From Bipolaris cookei (Eukaryota > Ascomycota > Dothideomycetes > Pleosporales > Pleosporaceae): a stretch of 64,000 nucleotides of DNA. This document shows, in pieces, positions 1 to 9,990 of this stretch. Made by a program: the position numbers and the translations under genes. Position 1 is the stretch's first letter. The number at the start of each line of letters is the position of its first letter. Below the pieces are notes generated by a model. It saw only the letters and a list, made by a program, of their open reading frames with translations. It was not told the DNA's origin and searched no databases. Location: contig NRSV01000033.1 in assembly GCA_002286855.1 (NCBI GenBank), positions 186,001 through 250,000 on the forward strand. Direction: 5' to 3'.

Positions 1-509
1 AGGTGAGTGCGGACAGAAGAGTCGATGCCATCAGCACCAATCACGACAGCTGCTTTGATGACAGTACCGTCTCCCAAAGTCATCCGAACATAGTCGCCAG
101 TGTCTTCAAATGCCGTCACTGATTTATTGAACTCTATGACACCCTCAGGGATGGCTGAGAGCATACGCTTGTAGAGATCTGGTCGCAAAAGCCCAATAAA
201 GCCGCCTTTATATTTCTCCACAACGTCGTCAGCCAGCCGCACCGTAGCACGGATCTGTCCATGGTGATTCCGGAACGTGGTGGAAGGCGAGGGAGCTCCG
301 AGGTCTGTAGTATCCACGCCCATGCAGTTGAGGGCATGTATGGCCGGTGGCCATAGGTTGAGAATGTTCCCTGCTGGCCTGGCATAGGGATATCGTTCAA
401 ACACCTTGACATCGATGCCGGCTTTGATGCATCCGAGAGCTATTGCCATGCCAGCAGGCCCTCCACCAATAACCGCAACCCCGACATCAAACTTGGTGTC
501 ACGTGCCAT
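1..509 (-). CDS. FAD-dependent monooxygenase, N-terminal part (runs off the window)
   Basis: The frame is open from the ATG at 509 to the window edge, about 169 codons. Near the N-terminus is a Rossmann dinucleotide-binding motif (VIGGGPAGMAIALG, about residues 13-26), followed about 15 residues later by the acidic end of the second beta strand (VKVFER). Near residue 160 is the second FAD motif, GADGIDSSVR. This layout is that of PHBH-fold flavoprotein monooxygenases (FAD_binding_3), which hydroxylate aromatic or polyketide substrates. The substrate cannot be read from this half. It is the only member of the left-hand accessory cluster with no visible lesion, but its C-terminal half lies outside the window. 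The upstream spacer to 900 carries no gene. Start choice: first ATG, directly before the Rossmann strand. Confidence 0.85.
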   Translation of the reverse strand, partial: MARDTKFDVGVAVIGGGPAGMAIALGCIKAGIDVKVFERYPYARPAGNILNLWPPAIHALNCMGVDTTDLGAPSPSTTFRNHHGQIRATVRLADDVVEKYKGGFIGLLRPDLYKRMLSAIPEGVIEFNKSVTAFEDTGDYVRMTLGDGTVIKAAVVIGADGIDSSVRTH

Positions 510-900
510 CAGTCGAACACAGTAATGGTTAATAGAAAGATTGCTAAAAATTTTGTATAAAAGCGACAAGGACAATCACCTTGAAGGATCAAAAGAATAA
601 TGCAAAGAACAGCGAGACCAAAAGGCGCATACATTATTTATAACAAATTGCTTCTTGGGATACCAAGTTACACTAAGCTACACTATCGCCAATGGGTTAA
701 GAAGCTAGCTAGTTGCCGATGCATGATTAGGGCGGGGTTCGATCGGTGGCTTGGGAAGATCAGGAGCCGGCGCATCTATGCTGGTTGCCACCACATTCCA
801 GTCTTTGATTGATCAGTAAGATCCTCGGTATTAGAAGCTCTGGCCCTCCACATTCCGATGTAAAAAAAGCTAAGTACAGCGGCAGACGATGCCGAGGCTA
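510..900. other. Intergenic spacer upstream of the monooxygenase
   Basis: No coding frame with recognisable protein similarity. It should hold the promoter of the leftward monooxygenase and ends at the TA target site (899-900) of the DDE transposon. Confidence 0.6.
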
Positions 901-2961
901 ACGTGCCCTTGCGCGCAACGATCGCCGAACCGCCGAAACACCAAATTGACCTCCAACTTCAACGCGCTACAACTCTACCAACATGGGAGCAATTGAAGAT
1001 ACAATTGTAGAGATTGAATCTCTAGAGCCATATGAATAATTCTCATAGAAATTAATAGCCGATAAGTGCGGCGTACACAGAGTTACGCTGTCGCGGAGAC
1101 ACCAACGTGTCTAGGCGTCAAGAGAGACCCGGGCATCCCACCAGCTCAAAATCAGCCCTCAACGCGAACTAGAGCTTGTAAAGTATATTGAAAGCTTAAA
1201 GAAGAGAGGCCTACCCCCTACAAGAGAAATGATCAGGGACCTCTCTTCAGAAGTAGGCCATCAACAGCTTAGCGAGAGCTAAGTTACTCGCTTCATCAAC
1301 CGACATAAACTCCATCTTGTTTTCAAGTGGACCAGCGTTATGGACCGTACGCGCCGCTTGGATGATTATAAGTCCAAACATAAGCTCTACTTCGATCTGC
1401 TGCGCTAGGAGATCACTCAGTACCAGCTCGGGTTTCGAGATATACAATATGGATGAAAAGAGCTTCCTTATTGGCGTAGTAGGCAGAAGTAAGAGGATAT
1501 TTAGCAAAAGCCAATGGGACAAGAAAGGAGTTAGAGCCTCTCTTCAAGATGGATCACGTGAGTTCCTGACTCTCCTGGCGTGCTGCTGCGCTGATGAGAG
1601 CTGGCTGCCTCCAGGCCTCATCTACGCTGCAGATAAGGGGGCGATTAGATCATTCGGGGTAGAAGACATTGAGGCTAGAAAGCACGACATCTTTGTTTCA
1701 TCATCTACATTAGGTTGGTCAAACGACAGTGTGGGGCTAGCCTGGCTTAAGTAGGTGTTTGATCGCTGTACAAAGCAGCGATCGGGTAGACAGAGACTGC
1801 CTATCCTTGACAGCCACGGATCTCACGTGATGATGGAGTTTATCAGCTACTGCTATCGTCACAGGATAATCCTATTGATGTTCTCTCCTCATTCGACTCA
1901 CACGCTCCAGCCGCTGGATGTAGTACTGTTCAGACCATTATCTCAAACTTACTCAGTCGAGTTTACCTCACACCTCCACAACTTCCAGGGCCCTGTTCAA
2001 TCAAGAAAAGGGACTTTTTTCCCCTGTTATAGAGAGCCTGATAGTCTTCGTTCATGCGATCAACTATATTGACGGCGTTTGAAGCTACTGGTATATGACC
2101 AACAGATCCCGACGTTATCCTCAAGAGATTCGCGAGTACGCCAGAAGGTGAGAGGAGCTCGTCATCAGAACTTTCTGATAGTGATTGGAGAAAACTGGGT
2201 CGATTGGTGCGCGTTGCGGTGAAGGATACCCAGCAAGAAGAGTCCGAAAAACTTAGCCACGCACTCCACCACCTGTCTGTGTAGAATAAGCTCTTGAAGC
2301 ATGAGAATGAGGGTCTAAGAAAGGTTCTCTAGCACAAAAAAAGCATACGAAGAAGAGCAAAGCTCTTGACCTTCAACAGCGCCAAGAGTACCTCGGTGGA
2401 GTTGTGTTCTGGTCTCCTTGCAAGCTGAGAGAAGCTCAAGTTCGTGAGGCTGTACGAGAGAGATGAGGTAGCAGAGAGGTGCCAAAAGCCAAGGCTAGGG
2501 AGCTGCAACGGGCAGCTCGGCTGTACAAACAAATGATAGCTGAGGAGAAGCGTATGAAGCGAGAGGCAGCTAGAAAGGCGAGAGAGAGGGCTGAAAAAGC
2601 TGCTGAACGCGCGCGCCAGAAGGCGACTCGCAGCGTCGAAAAAGCTACACGAACGTCGCTACAAAGCAAGCGCAAGGCCCCAAAGACGTCTACACCAGAT
2701 CCTTAGCGTCAGAAACGTGTGGTTGCTGTTGCTGCTCCTGAGGAAGCTCAAGGAAGTGCATCAGCTCCTCCACAACAAACTACCCACCACGGCTGCAACA
2801 TTAAGCTTCCAGCTTGATTCAAGTAGCACAAATTCATCGCAGACACTTAAATACTATTCCGTTCAATAGTCTCGCGATAAAAGCATCTGAATGTAGCTCT
2901 ACAGCCTCCTTTTTGAGATGGCTACGCTGTTGTTTGGCGATCGTTGCGCGCACGGGCACGT
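901..2961 (+). mobile_element. pogo/Fot-like DDE transposon, decayed copy
   Basis: A 2,061-bp element bounded by 26-bp terminal inverted repeats (901-926 and 2936-2961, one mismatch) that begin ACGTGCCC and end ACGATCGCC. It is flanked by TA on both sides (899-900 and 2962-2963), the target duplication of Tc1/mariner/pogo elements. It carries a rightward transposase relic from about 984. A relative with the same protein organisation lies at 49879-51921, and a fragment of a third relative at about 19115-19480. Confidence 0.9.
984..2815 (+). pseudogene. Transposase relic (HTH/CENP-B plus DDE_1), multiple stops
   Basis: Translation from the ATG at 984 gives a helix-turn-helix N-terminus resembling that of the 49.9-51.9 kb element (stretches such as LPPTREMIRDL). 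The DDE core follows, with NMDEKSF (first Asp, about 1450), ILDSHGSH (second Asp, about 1810) and LQPLDVVLFRPL (third Asp, about 1915). The tail is Lys/Arg/Glu-rich and probably coiled. The frame is cut by many stops; one in CTGCGCTAG and the one after GCCTGGCTTAAG fit CAG to TAG change. At least one frame change separates the blocks. No function is expected. Confidence 0.85.
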
Positions 2962-2963
2962 TA

Positions 2964-3359
2964 GCAGAAGTATCAAAATTGGCGTTTGAATTCCACAGCC
3001 ACGTGACTCGATGAGCAGCACCAGTAATTATAGCCCTGTTACACAGGTCAAAAGCATATTACCAGCAAGCCCACAAAAGCAGTTTTTAATTTTCAGCATC
3101 AGCAGAACTCGTGCATACCGTTTTTTGTGTTGCAGTCATGCGATAGTGAACGGTTGGGTCCGACGTCCGGTATCCGGAACAACGCAATTTGATGCGGAGG
3201 TTCCGGTCGGCATCATTTTTGGTTAGACCTTGAGTAATCAACTCTAGCCCAGGGGGCATTTATCATGTATGTGCACGGATAAAACTTCTCACAATATCTC
3301 CGTTGTGAGTGGGATCTAATGCAGAATCCAATGGCGCGTTTGAATGACTACACGAAGTC
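2964..3359. other. Intergenic spacer downstream of regulator and transposon
   Basis: About 400 bp between the transposon end and the stop of the leftward Zn2Cys6 gene. No coding sequence or structured repeat was recognised. Confidence 0.5.
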
Positions 3360-6047
3360 TCATAGATGTATTTGGGGCTCATTTTCCCGGCCATCTAAAA
3401 GCTGAGAGAAGTTGGCCCAATTCCATCCAAGCTCATCCATAATCATTGGAGAGCTATCTTCAATCAACCAGTCTGAACAGGCCAAGTCATTGTGACCGTC
3501 AAGATTACTCATCTGCCCGCTTGGAACCCCACTAAAAGTCTCCCCACTACCCTGAGCTAGTGAAGCACTATGCTCTGAAACTTGCCACAGAGGATTCCAT
3601 GCCGAGATTGGGAGCTGTTCTCTAGTGGTAAGCTCTGATGGAAGTGTGGAACTTTCAGCTTCTGATCGCTGCGATGGTCTTGGTCGATTATGCCTGCAAG
3701 ATCCTGTAGCCGCTGTTACAAACGCGTTTAGTTTATTGAGAGCGAATTCGAGCTCTCTCTTCACTCTGCCCAAGGTATTTGCATCCTTAACTGCAAGCGC
3801 TGCAGCTTTTAGAAGCTCTCGGTCCATGCTTACCATCCTTGAGTTTTGCCGCGTCACCACGGACACAGCCAGAGCGCTCATAGCATGCAATGGACCAGCA
3901 AGACTCGGGAGTACAGGATATGTCTGAGTCTCCGATGATTCCAGAAAAAGACGTAAGATCTTGCGCGCTGAATTAGCAGCTAAGCTCTGCCCATTACGCA
4001 CAGCAAACTCCCATGGTTCTTCCTTAGCAATAACATCGACAGAGAGACGAATGGCTTTCTCGCTAATGAGAAGACTGTTACGTGTTACAATAATCATGCT
4101 TTCCGTGAAATTCAATGTCAGCATTACATATTCTTCTGTTCCAAATTTTTGATACTGAGAAAGGGGGTTTGTACATACGCTATGTGATATTGCATTGCAA
4201 TGAACGATGCAAACGGATGTGTTCTGGAATTGAACAATACATCCATAATCGGGCTGTGTACATGTACAACGCATTAAATTCAAATCCAAACCTTCCAGCC
4301 ACAGTATCGTGGCGGTTATGAGCATGGCGATGAGAGCAAGTGCAAAAGAAGAAGACCTAGAAACTTACCTGTAACAAGAAGGGCAAACATCGGACGCCCA
4401 ATCCATCAATCTCATACAGGATAGTCCTATCGTCCGGACCTTTTCTTTTATCACTTCTGTTATGTTGTCATCATTTTTGTCATCCTCCTTTCGGCTAACC
4501 TGGACGCATAATCTGCCCACATCGCTTAGTAGCGTAGCCAGACTCAGAATGACCTCGCAGATGGGATACTTTAGCCGCTGCTGCAACCGATTTGTTGAAT
4601 CACTATTTTCCATGTCATTCTCTCTATCCCTTAGCAGACTAGAGTCAGGTAGCAAGCCCGGATAGTCATCTACAATGAGTGATGATCTGCCGAGTTCAAA
4701 AGAGAGGAATTTCTCAAATGAAAACACACACATCCAAACATTTCGTCTTTCTTCTCCAGGCGGCAAGTGAGGCGATTGTTTCGGCAAGCCTAGCGAGATA
4801 GCCATGGAGACAGCTAGGCTGATTGTATGTTCCGCTGCAGCTAGGTTCTCATGACATCGCAGCGCCATGGATAACAGAGTGACGGCTCGAAGGGCATCAA
4901 CTGTGCTCTGCTGCATTATCAAGCCAAGAAGGCTCTGCGAGTATTCCAGACATCCTTCGGCATCGAAGCCAAGATCTTGGTTGGGCTTTGAGCTATGACC
5001 AAGTATCATGACAAAATATACCTGCATTAGTCCTGCGAGCCCGTACTGCTGTGTAAAAGACTTGGGACCATTTACATATGCCATCTGAGCTGCATTCCTG
5101 ATTTTGTCAGGCTGGAGGACAGGGAACACGATGTTTGGGCCCTCGAGAAACCAGTCAACCAAGGCTGATAATGTTTTCTGTTCTGGAAAATTCCAAATTC
5201 CTAGACAATCTGGTAGGACCGAGTCTTTTTGTGTGGCCCCGACGTCATTAGCTGGGTCGCTGTCGGACTGTTCTGCTTGGCGAGGGCCTGATCGAGGGAT
5301 CTGGAGACGGTAACGTGCGAGATCTAGCCAGCTGGTCATGAAGTCGAGAGACGTGTTCCCAGAGTCGGCAAGTATGATAGGCAAACGAGACCTGAGCTCA
5401 GGTCTATCATCATCACCCTGTGTGGTACTAGAGCGGTGGGTCAATGTGCCTTGAGCTTGACGTCCGGGATAGCTGCAAGGCGGATTTGAGATGATGGTGG
5501 CGTCATTCTCTCCTTGTGGCGGACCCTGAACACTAGACAACGTAGTGTTTGCTTCAGCAGTCGTTGTCTCATTTTCGTGATCCTGTTGCCGCTGGCTTCG
5601 GCGAGAAGCGAGTGCACTTCTCCTATCTCCATGAGTTGGTATTGCTGATGACGCGACTGCACTTCTTGAAATTGAATTGGGATCAATTTGACCTTATCTT
5701 GCCGTCTCTTCTATCTCACTACAATTCTGCGCTTTGCCAGCTTCATGCCGCCGAACGTCAAGCCATGGTTGGCGGCGGCTTCTGGTGACGCACTGAATTC
5801 CGGCGGCTGAACAAGCATAGCATGATGGCTGGCCCTCGTCGCAGCGAGTCTTGCGCGAGCGACAATAATCACAGGCGAAGTTGATCCGACGTCGTTTCGA
5901 CGACGGTCCTGGGTTGTCGCCGCTGATGCTGCGAGTTGAGGTCGAGGGTGATGGTGTTAGAAGATCGCGGCCGGTCGCGGTGGTCGCGGCTGTCGCGGTA
6001 GGCTCGCTGTGAGCTGCACTATGGGATCGCATTGCCGATGAAGGCAT
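3360..6047 (-). pseudogene. Zn2Cys6 transcription factor with one in-frame stop
   Basis: Reading leftward from the ATG at 6047, an N-terminal Ser/Thr-rich stretch is followed by a binuclear zinc cluster at about 5820-5900 (six Cys in CDYCRSRKTRC and CYACSAAGIQC). It then continues into a long regulatory region typical of fungal cluster regulators. One TAA at 5694-5696 interrupts an otherwise continuous frame, and the same frame runs open from there to about 4372. A TAA in place of CAA would explain it. An in-frame intron removing it was sought but no phase-compatible GT-AG pair was found. A genuine intron starts at 4371 (AG|GTAAGT); its acceptor is uncertain, with about 4180 keeping phase. 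The C-terminal exon ends at 3360. It lies beside a monooxygenase and a transporter, so a cluster regulator is the likely past role. Confidence 0.75.
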
Positions 6048-6674
6048 GGCGATACCGAACCAAGTAACAGCAAGTAATGCCGATGGTCCAGAAAACGATA
6101 TTGCGAGGAGGCAACATGTCAATGGGTACCTCGGCTCGGTAAGTCAAACTCACCCGTCACACTAGTTCATTACTTGTTCGCAGGTCGAAAGGCGGGGAAC
6201 CCGGAAAAATAACAGACTAACGCTGATAGACAAGAAACTAGCCGAGGCTGGAGCGCTTGACACACACACACACACGCCAAAAGGAACACTCTCTATCTAG
6301 GACAAATGAAGGGACCCCAATATTATGATTCTCCAGATTTTTCCCCACACCCCAGATTCAATCCGATTCGGATACAGCTAGCTCTAGCTAGCTCTGGCTT
6401 AGTCCTCCGTGATGTGGAGGGAGAGGTGATTGGGGTCTGTTATACGTATCTGAAATGGCCATCTTGTGGACCTAAAAGCAGCTTATGCTATCGTCGACAA
6501 GATAATTATTTGACGAAGACGTGTCGTCTGCACCGCTTCGGAACTGGGTCCTGAAGGTTTCAAGAAGGGTTCCTTGAGGCTATTCATTATCTATTTGTCA
6601 TTCGGTTCTTGTTTGTGCCTCTGAGGTCTAACACAGCTTTCTTGACACCTCGCATTGAGGGAAAGGGTGCGATC
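6048..6674. other. Divergent intergenic region with a short CA repeat
   Basis: The spacer between the leftward regulator and the rightward MFS transporter relic. It includes a (CA)n run at 6261-6275 and an imperfect CTAGCT repeat at about 6376-6402. No gene was recognised. Confidence 0.5.
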
Positions 6675-8268
6675 ATGAGTAAACTCGAGGATATGGATTT
6701 TAAGACTCAGGTTGAGTTGGTGGAAGCTTTGAGTGACAAACCTGGTGATCCGACCAATACTAATTATGGAATTATCAATCTTTTTTAAGATTGACCTATT
6801 GTTCTCGTCCCTACTCCCAGCAGTGATCCCAAAGGTAAGTTTAGTGAACCCACCCTCATCTTTCATTTTGTGCGACCAACTTAGCAAGCCACGCTACTAG
6901 AAGGGCGTTCAGTGAATCTTCTCGGTTTCACGCTGACATTCCCTTCTCGCTTCAGATCCCCTCAATCTACCGACTTGGCACAAGTACATAATTATTCTCC
7001 TTGTTGGATTATACAGCGCCATTTCTGTCCTCGGAACCTCTGGTCTTGGTGCTGTTATGCCTTCAGTCTTCAAGGCCTACCCCAACGATGATCCGGCCCG
7101 AGTGACCGATCTCGTCACCTACCCAACTCTCTTCATAGGTATTGTTAACCTTATATCCATGCTTCTAACATTGACAATTGGTCGCCGGCCAATCTTCCTG
7201 CTTTCCCTGCTCCTTCTCATCATCGCTGGCTTTTGATGCGCTTTTTCCACCACCCTCAGCAGTCACATTGCCGGCCGGAACATCTTCAGCATGGCGGCAG
7301 GCCAAAGCGAGGCCCTTGCGCCTTTTATTTCTGAGGAAATTCATTTTCTCCATGAGAGGAGCAGCAAGTTGTCTTGGTTCACTGGCGTCCAAACTGTCGG
7401 TACGGCTGTCTTGTTTGTCATGACAGCATACGTTGTTCCGCCCCTTGGCCTTAAGTGGTGGTATCTCATCGTCACTTTCTTGGTTATCGCCACACTTGTC
7501 CTTTCCGTTTTCTTCGTGGTTGAGACCATGTACGAACGTAAAGTGGATGAGTGTGACATCGCTTCAGCCGATGATAAGTCCATGGCTGGCAAGAGATACA
7601 ACCTTCGGTCAGATATCTACGGTCCACGCTCTCTACGTCACAACTAGAAAGTTTTCCACCACAAACCAGTCTGGTCCCGAGTGACCGACTTCTACATTGA
7701 TACTGGGAAAGGCTTTTTTATCCCCACCATTTTCTGGATTTTGCTCTTCAACGGTGCTTTCTTGGGCGTCTACATCTACCAGGCGTCTACGTTTGCTGTC
7801 ATTCTCACACAACCGCCGTACTCTTTTGCCTTTGATCTGCTAGGATGGGTCCAGATCTTTCAAATTGAGGTTGTCATGGTTCTAACCCCACTCTTGGGTT
7901 ATGGCACCGATCGCTTCTCCAGTTGGATGAGTAAGAGGAGATGTGGCATCTTCAAGGTACGTCCAGTCTCCTATATCTTGTTCCTTTATCATGTTCTGTA
8001 ATCTTCCTGATTATGTTGTAAACTTCTCGCTAACATCTTGGGTCCTTTTCTCGTATCAGCCCGAGTTCCGACTCATACCCCTTATTATTCCAACTGTGGC
8101 AACAGTATTGGGTTGTGTTACCTATGGCCAGGCTGTTGCTCATCCTGCCCAGTATCACTGGATGGGAATTGCAGCCCTCTTTCACATGTGTTATCTAAGC
8201 TTCCTGACCGTTAATCTGATTGGGATAACTTATGCGGTCGACGCTTTTCCCCAGAAGGCGGGTGCCTT

Positions 8269-8280
8269 ATTAATGGTCAT
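8269..8280. repeat. SINE target-site duplication, left copy
   Basis: ATTAATGGTCAT. It is identical to 8966-8977 on the other side of the insertion. Confidence 0.9.
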
Positions 8281-8965
8281 GGGCTGCTTGGCGCAGTGGT
8301 CAAGCGCCTGGCCTGTTGCAATTGCACACAGATATTGTGCCCCAGTTACATGCAACGTCGGTTCGAACCCGGCAGCAGTCAAACCCTTCTTCAAGGGACC
8401 AGTCGACAGCCGAGGGGAATTTTAGTCACTCCCCTGGTAAGAATCATAACTCCAATGATTCGTCAGTTCAAACCTGACAGGCTGTCGCATATTGCGCTCG
8501 CCCCGCAATAGACTAAGTAGTCGCTCCTCACGGCTACTCACGGAAGAGATACTCGACAATATGGACAGCGAAATCGGCGCCCGTGGCTGGTGGTGTTCTG
8601 GTCCGCTACCACCCCACGGACACGTTACGACCAATGCCCAACCCTCCAACGACAATATCGGACCCGCGGCTACAGTATAGCTACGACCTTCCGAACCCTG
8701 CATATGCGACAGGACGACAAGGACCAACATCAACTGAAATACCCGAACAACATGGTCATCAACGACAAAAACGGCAGCACCGACGATTAGAGAAAGTATA
8801 CCTGTTACGAAAGGCGAAGGAACCAAGCCCCACAATACACACGGACGAGAACAGGGGTGTTTACAGCTAGTACCTAGCTGGTTTTGCCCTGTACAGATGC
8901 AAGAAGTGTTCATAGACTCGACAGGGAACCAGGTAGCACTATAAATTGATCTTATTATTATTATT
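8281..8965 (+). mobile_element. tRNA-headed SINE-like retroposon inserted in the MFS gene
   Basis: A 685-bp insertion flanked by a perfect 12-bp direct repeat (8269-8280 and 8966-8977, ATTAATGGTCAT), the target-site duplication expected of target-primed reverse transcription. Its 5' end folds like a tRNA. It holds a pol III A-box-like segment (TGGCGCAGTGG) and a B box (GGTTCGAACCC). Its 3' end is an (ATT)n tail preceded by a segment shared with the LINE at 52.1-54.6 kb. No long ORF of its own was recognised. At 685 bp it is long for a SINE, so the body may include other captured sequence. Confidence 0.8.
8282..8381 (+). other. tRNA-like head of the SINE (pol III promoter)
   Basis: The outer seven bases GGCTGCT (8282-8288) pair with AGCAGTC (8374-8380), with one G-T pair. 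A D-arm GCGC/GCGC follows, and a T-arm GTCGG/CCGGC closes the loop TTCGAAC. The anticodon region is expanded by about 25 nt, so this is a tRNA-derived head or an intron-bearing tRNA, not a clear functional tRNA gene. A second T-arm-like hairpin (GTCAG, TTCAAAC, CTGAC) lies at about 8463-8480. Confidence 0.65.
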
Positions 8966-8977
8966 ATTAATGGTCAT
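8966..8977. repeat. SINE target-site duplication, right copy
   Basis: ATTAATGGTCAT. It is the pair of 8269-8280. The MFS coding frame resumes inside it. Confidence 0.9.
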
Positions 8978-9638
8978 TTGCGTCGGTCGAGGGTTCATCT
9001 CCTTTGGTCTGAGTTACTCTACTGTTCCAGCCATCAAGGCCACTGGTTACGATGGTGCTATGAATATTTTAGCTGGTATCATTGGCGGTCTCATGGTTCT
9101 AGGTATACCGATTTACTTTTTAGGCCATCACATTCGCAAGTGGGCTGTCAAGACCTTGTGGCCAGGGCTTACTGAAGCGAAATAAGGTGTTTGGCTCATC
9201 CAATTTGGGAAATCGAGATAGCTTAGTGGTTGTCTTAAATAATTCAATTGTTCATAAGATCCTTTCCTTGTCCAGATATTCATCTCATTTGTATGTTTAG
9301 GATTACTCAGTCTTGAACGGATTTATGCCTATAAATCTGTTTTGTCCATGCCCCCACAGCATAGAGTTAATCGCATTGTCACTTAATTGAGCTTCCGTTG
9401 AAACACAATTACCGGCCTCCATAGGTTATGATGAGATTAAATGAAAGAGACTTAACTTCTTACTTGTTAACGTGTTGTATCGGAATGAGAATAAGGAAAT
9501 AGTGGACAATTTCACGAAAGACCATTTGTCCGTATGGCAAAGAAAAGGGTGGTATAAAGGAAGCAGCCTTGATCTTTCGTCAAAACTCTCTACACCAATG
9601 TCAAAGCAGTTTTCCCTGCAAAGATGACCGGTTGCAGG

Positions 9639-9964
9639 TGTAACGGGCTGAACGCCCTTTGGATAGCTCCTCGATGGAATCTCGGTCTACTCACGGAATC
9701 TTCGTGCACCAACCGAACGACGTTCAAACACCAGCAGAAGATTCAAGGTGCTGCCTCGAGCACCCATATTCTATCGGCCCGATTGTTACTCGAGCAACCA
9801 GCTTGTATATAGATCGCTACGTAGCTTGGAAGTTTAGCTCTCTATCGAATAGAACCTCTTGTATACCTCGCGATTGCTCCCCGGAGCGCAGCCCCTTACA
9901 GCAGGTTTACAATATCGAATCGAAAGATACCAACATCAAGGCAGTCGAAGTTTTTCAATTTACA
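9639..9964 (+). repeat. Candidate solo LTR
   Basis: A 326-bp segment starting TGTAACGGG and ending TTTACA. It has a TATA-like TATATAGATC at about 9806 and no coding content. The TG...CA ends and size fit an LTR, but no 5-bp duplication was found at its edges and no second copy lies in the window, so the call is tentative. The remainder of 9186-9990 shows nothing recognisable. Confidence 0.35.
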
Positions 9965-9990
9965 TGATATAATCTGATCTGATAATAGTA

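Larger units (their letters stand above)
6675..9185 (+). pseudogene. MFS transporter relic, several stops and a SINE insertion
   Basis: Conceptual translation gives a fungal MFS carrier. It has an N-terminal DPLNLPTWHKY motif before the first membrane span, about a dozen hydrophobic spans, and a C-terminus ending LTEAK at 9185. Two introns still look spliceable, at 6835-6955 and 7957-8059. The frame is broken by TAA/TGA near 6787-6795, by TGA in GF*CAFST (about 7235) and by TAG in RHN*KVFHH (about 7646); the last two look like TGG lost to TGA/TAG. A 685-bp SINE-like insertion at 8281-8965 splits the last spans. Joining the codons around it restores ALLMVICVGR exactly. It probably exported or imported a product of the neighbouring cluster. 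Confidence 0.85.

Noticed and set aside
9659..9967. 102-codon rightward ORF
   Set aside because: Falls in the LTR-like segment and its translation has no similarity or composition typical of protein.
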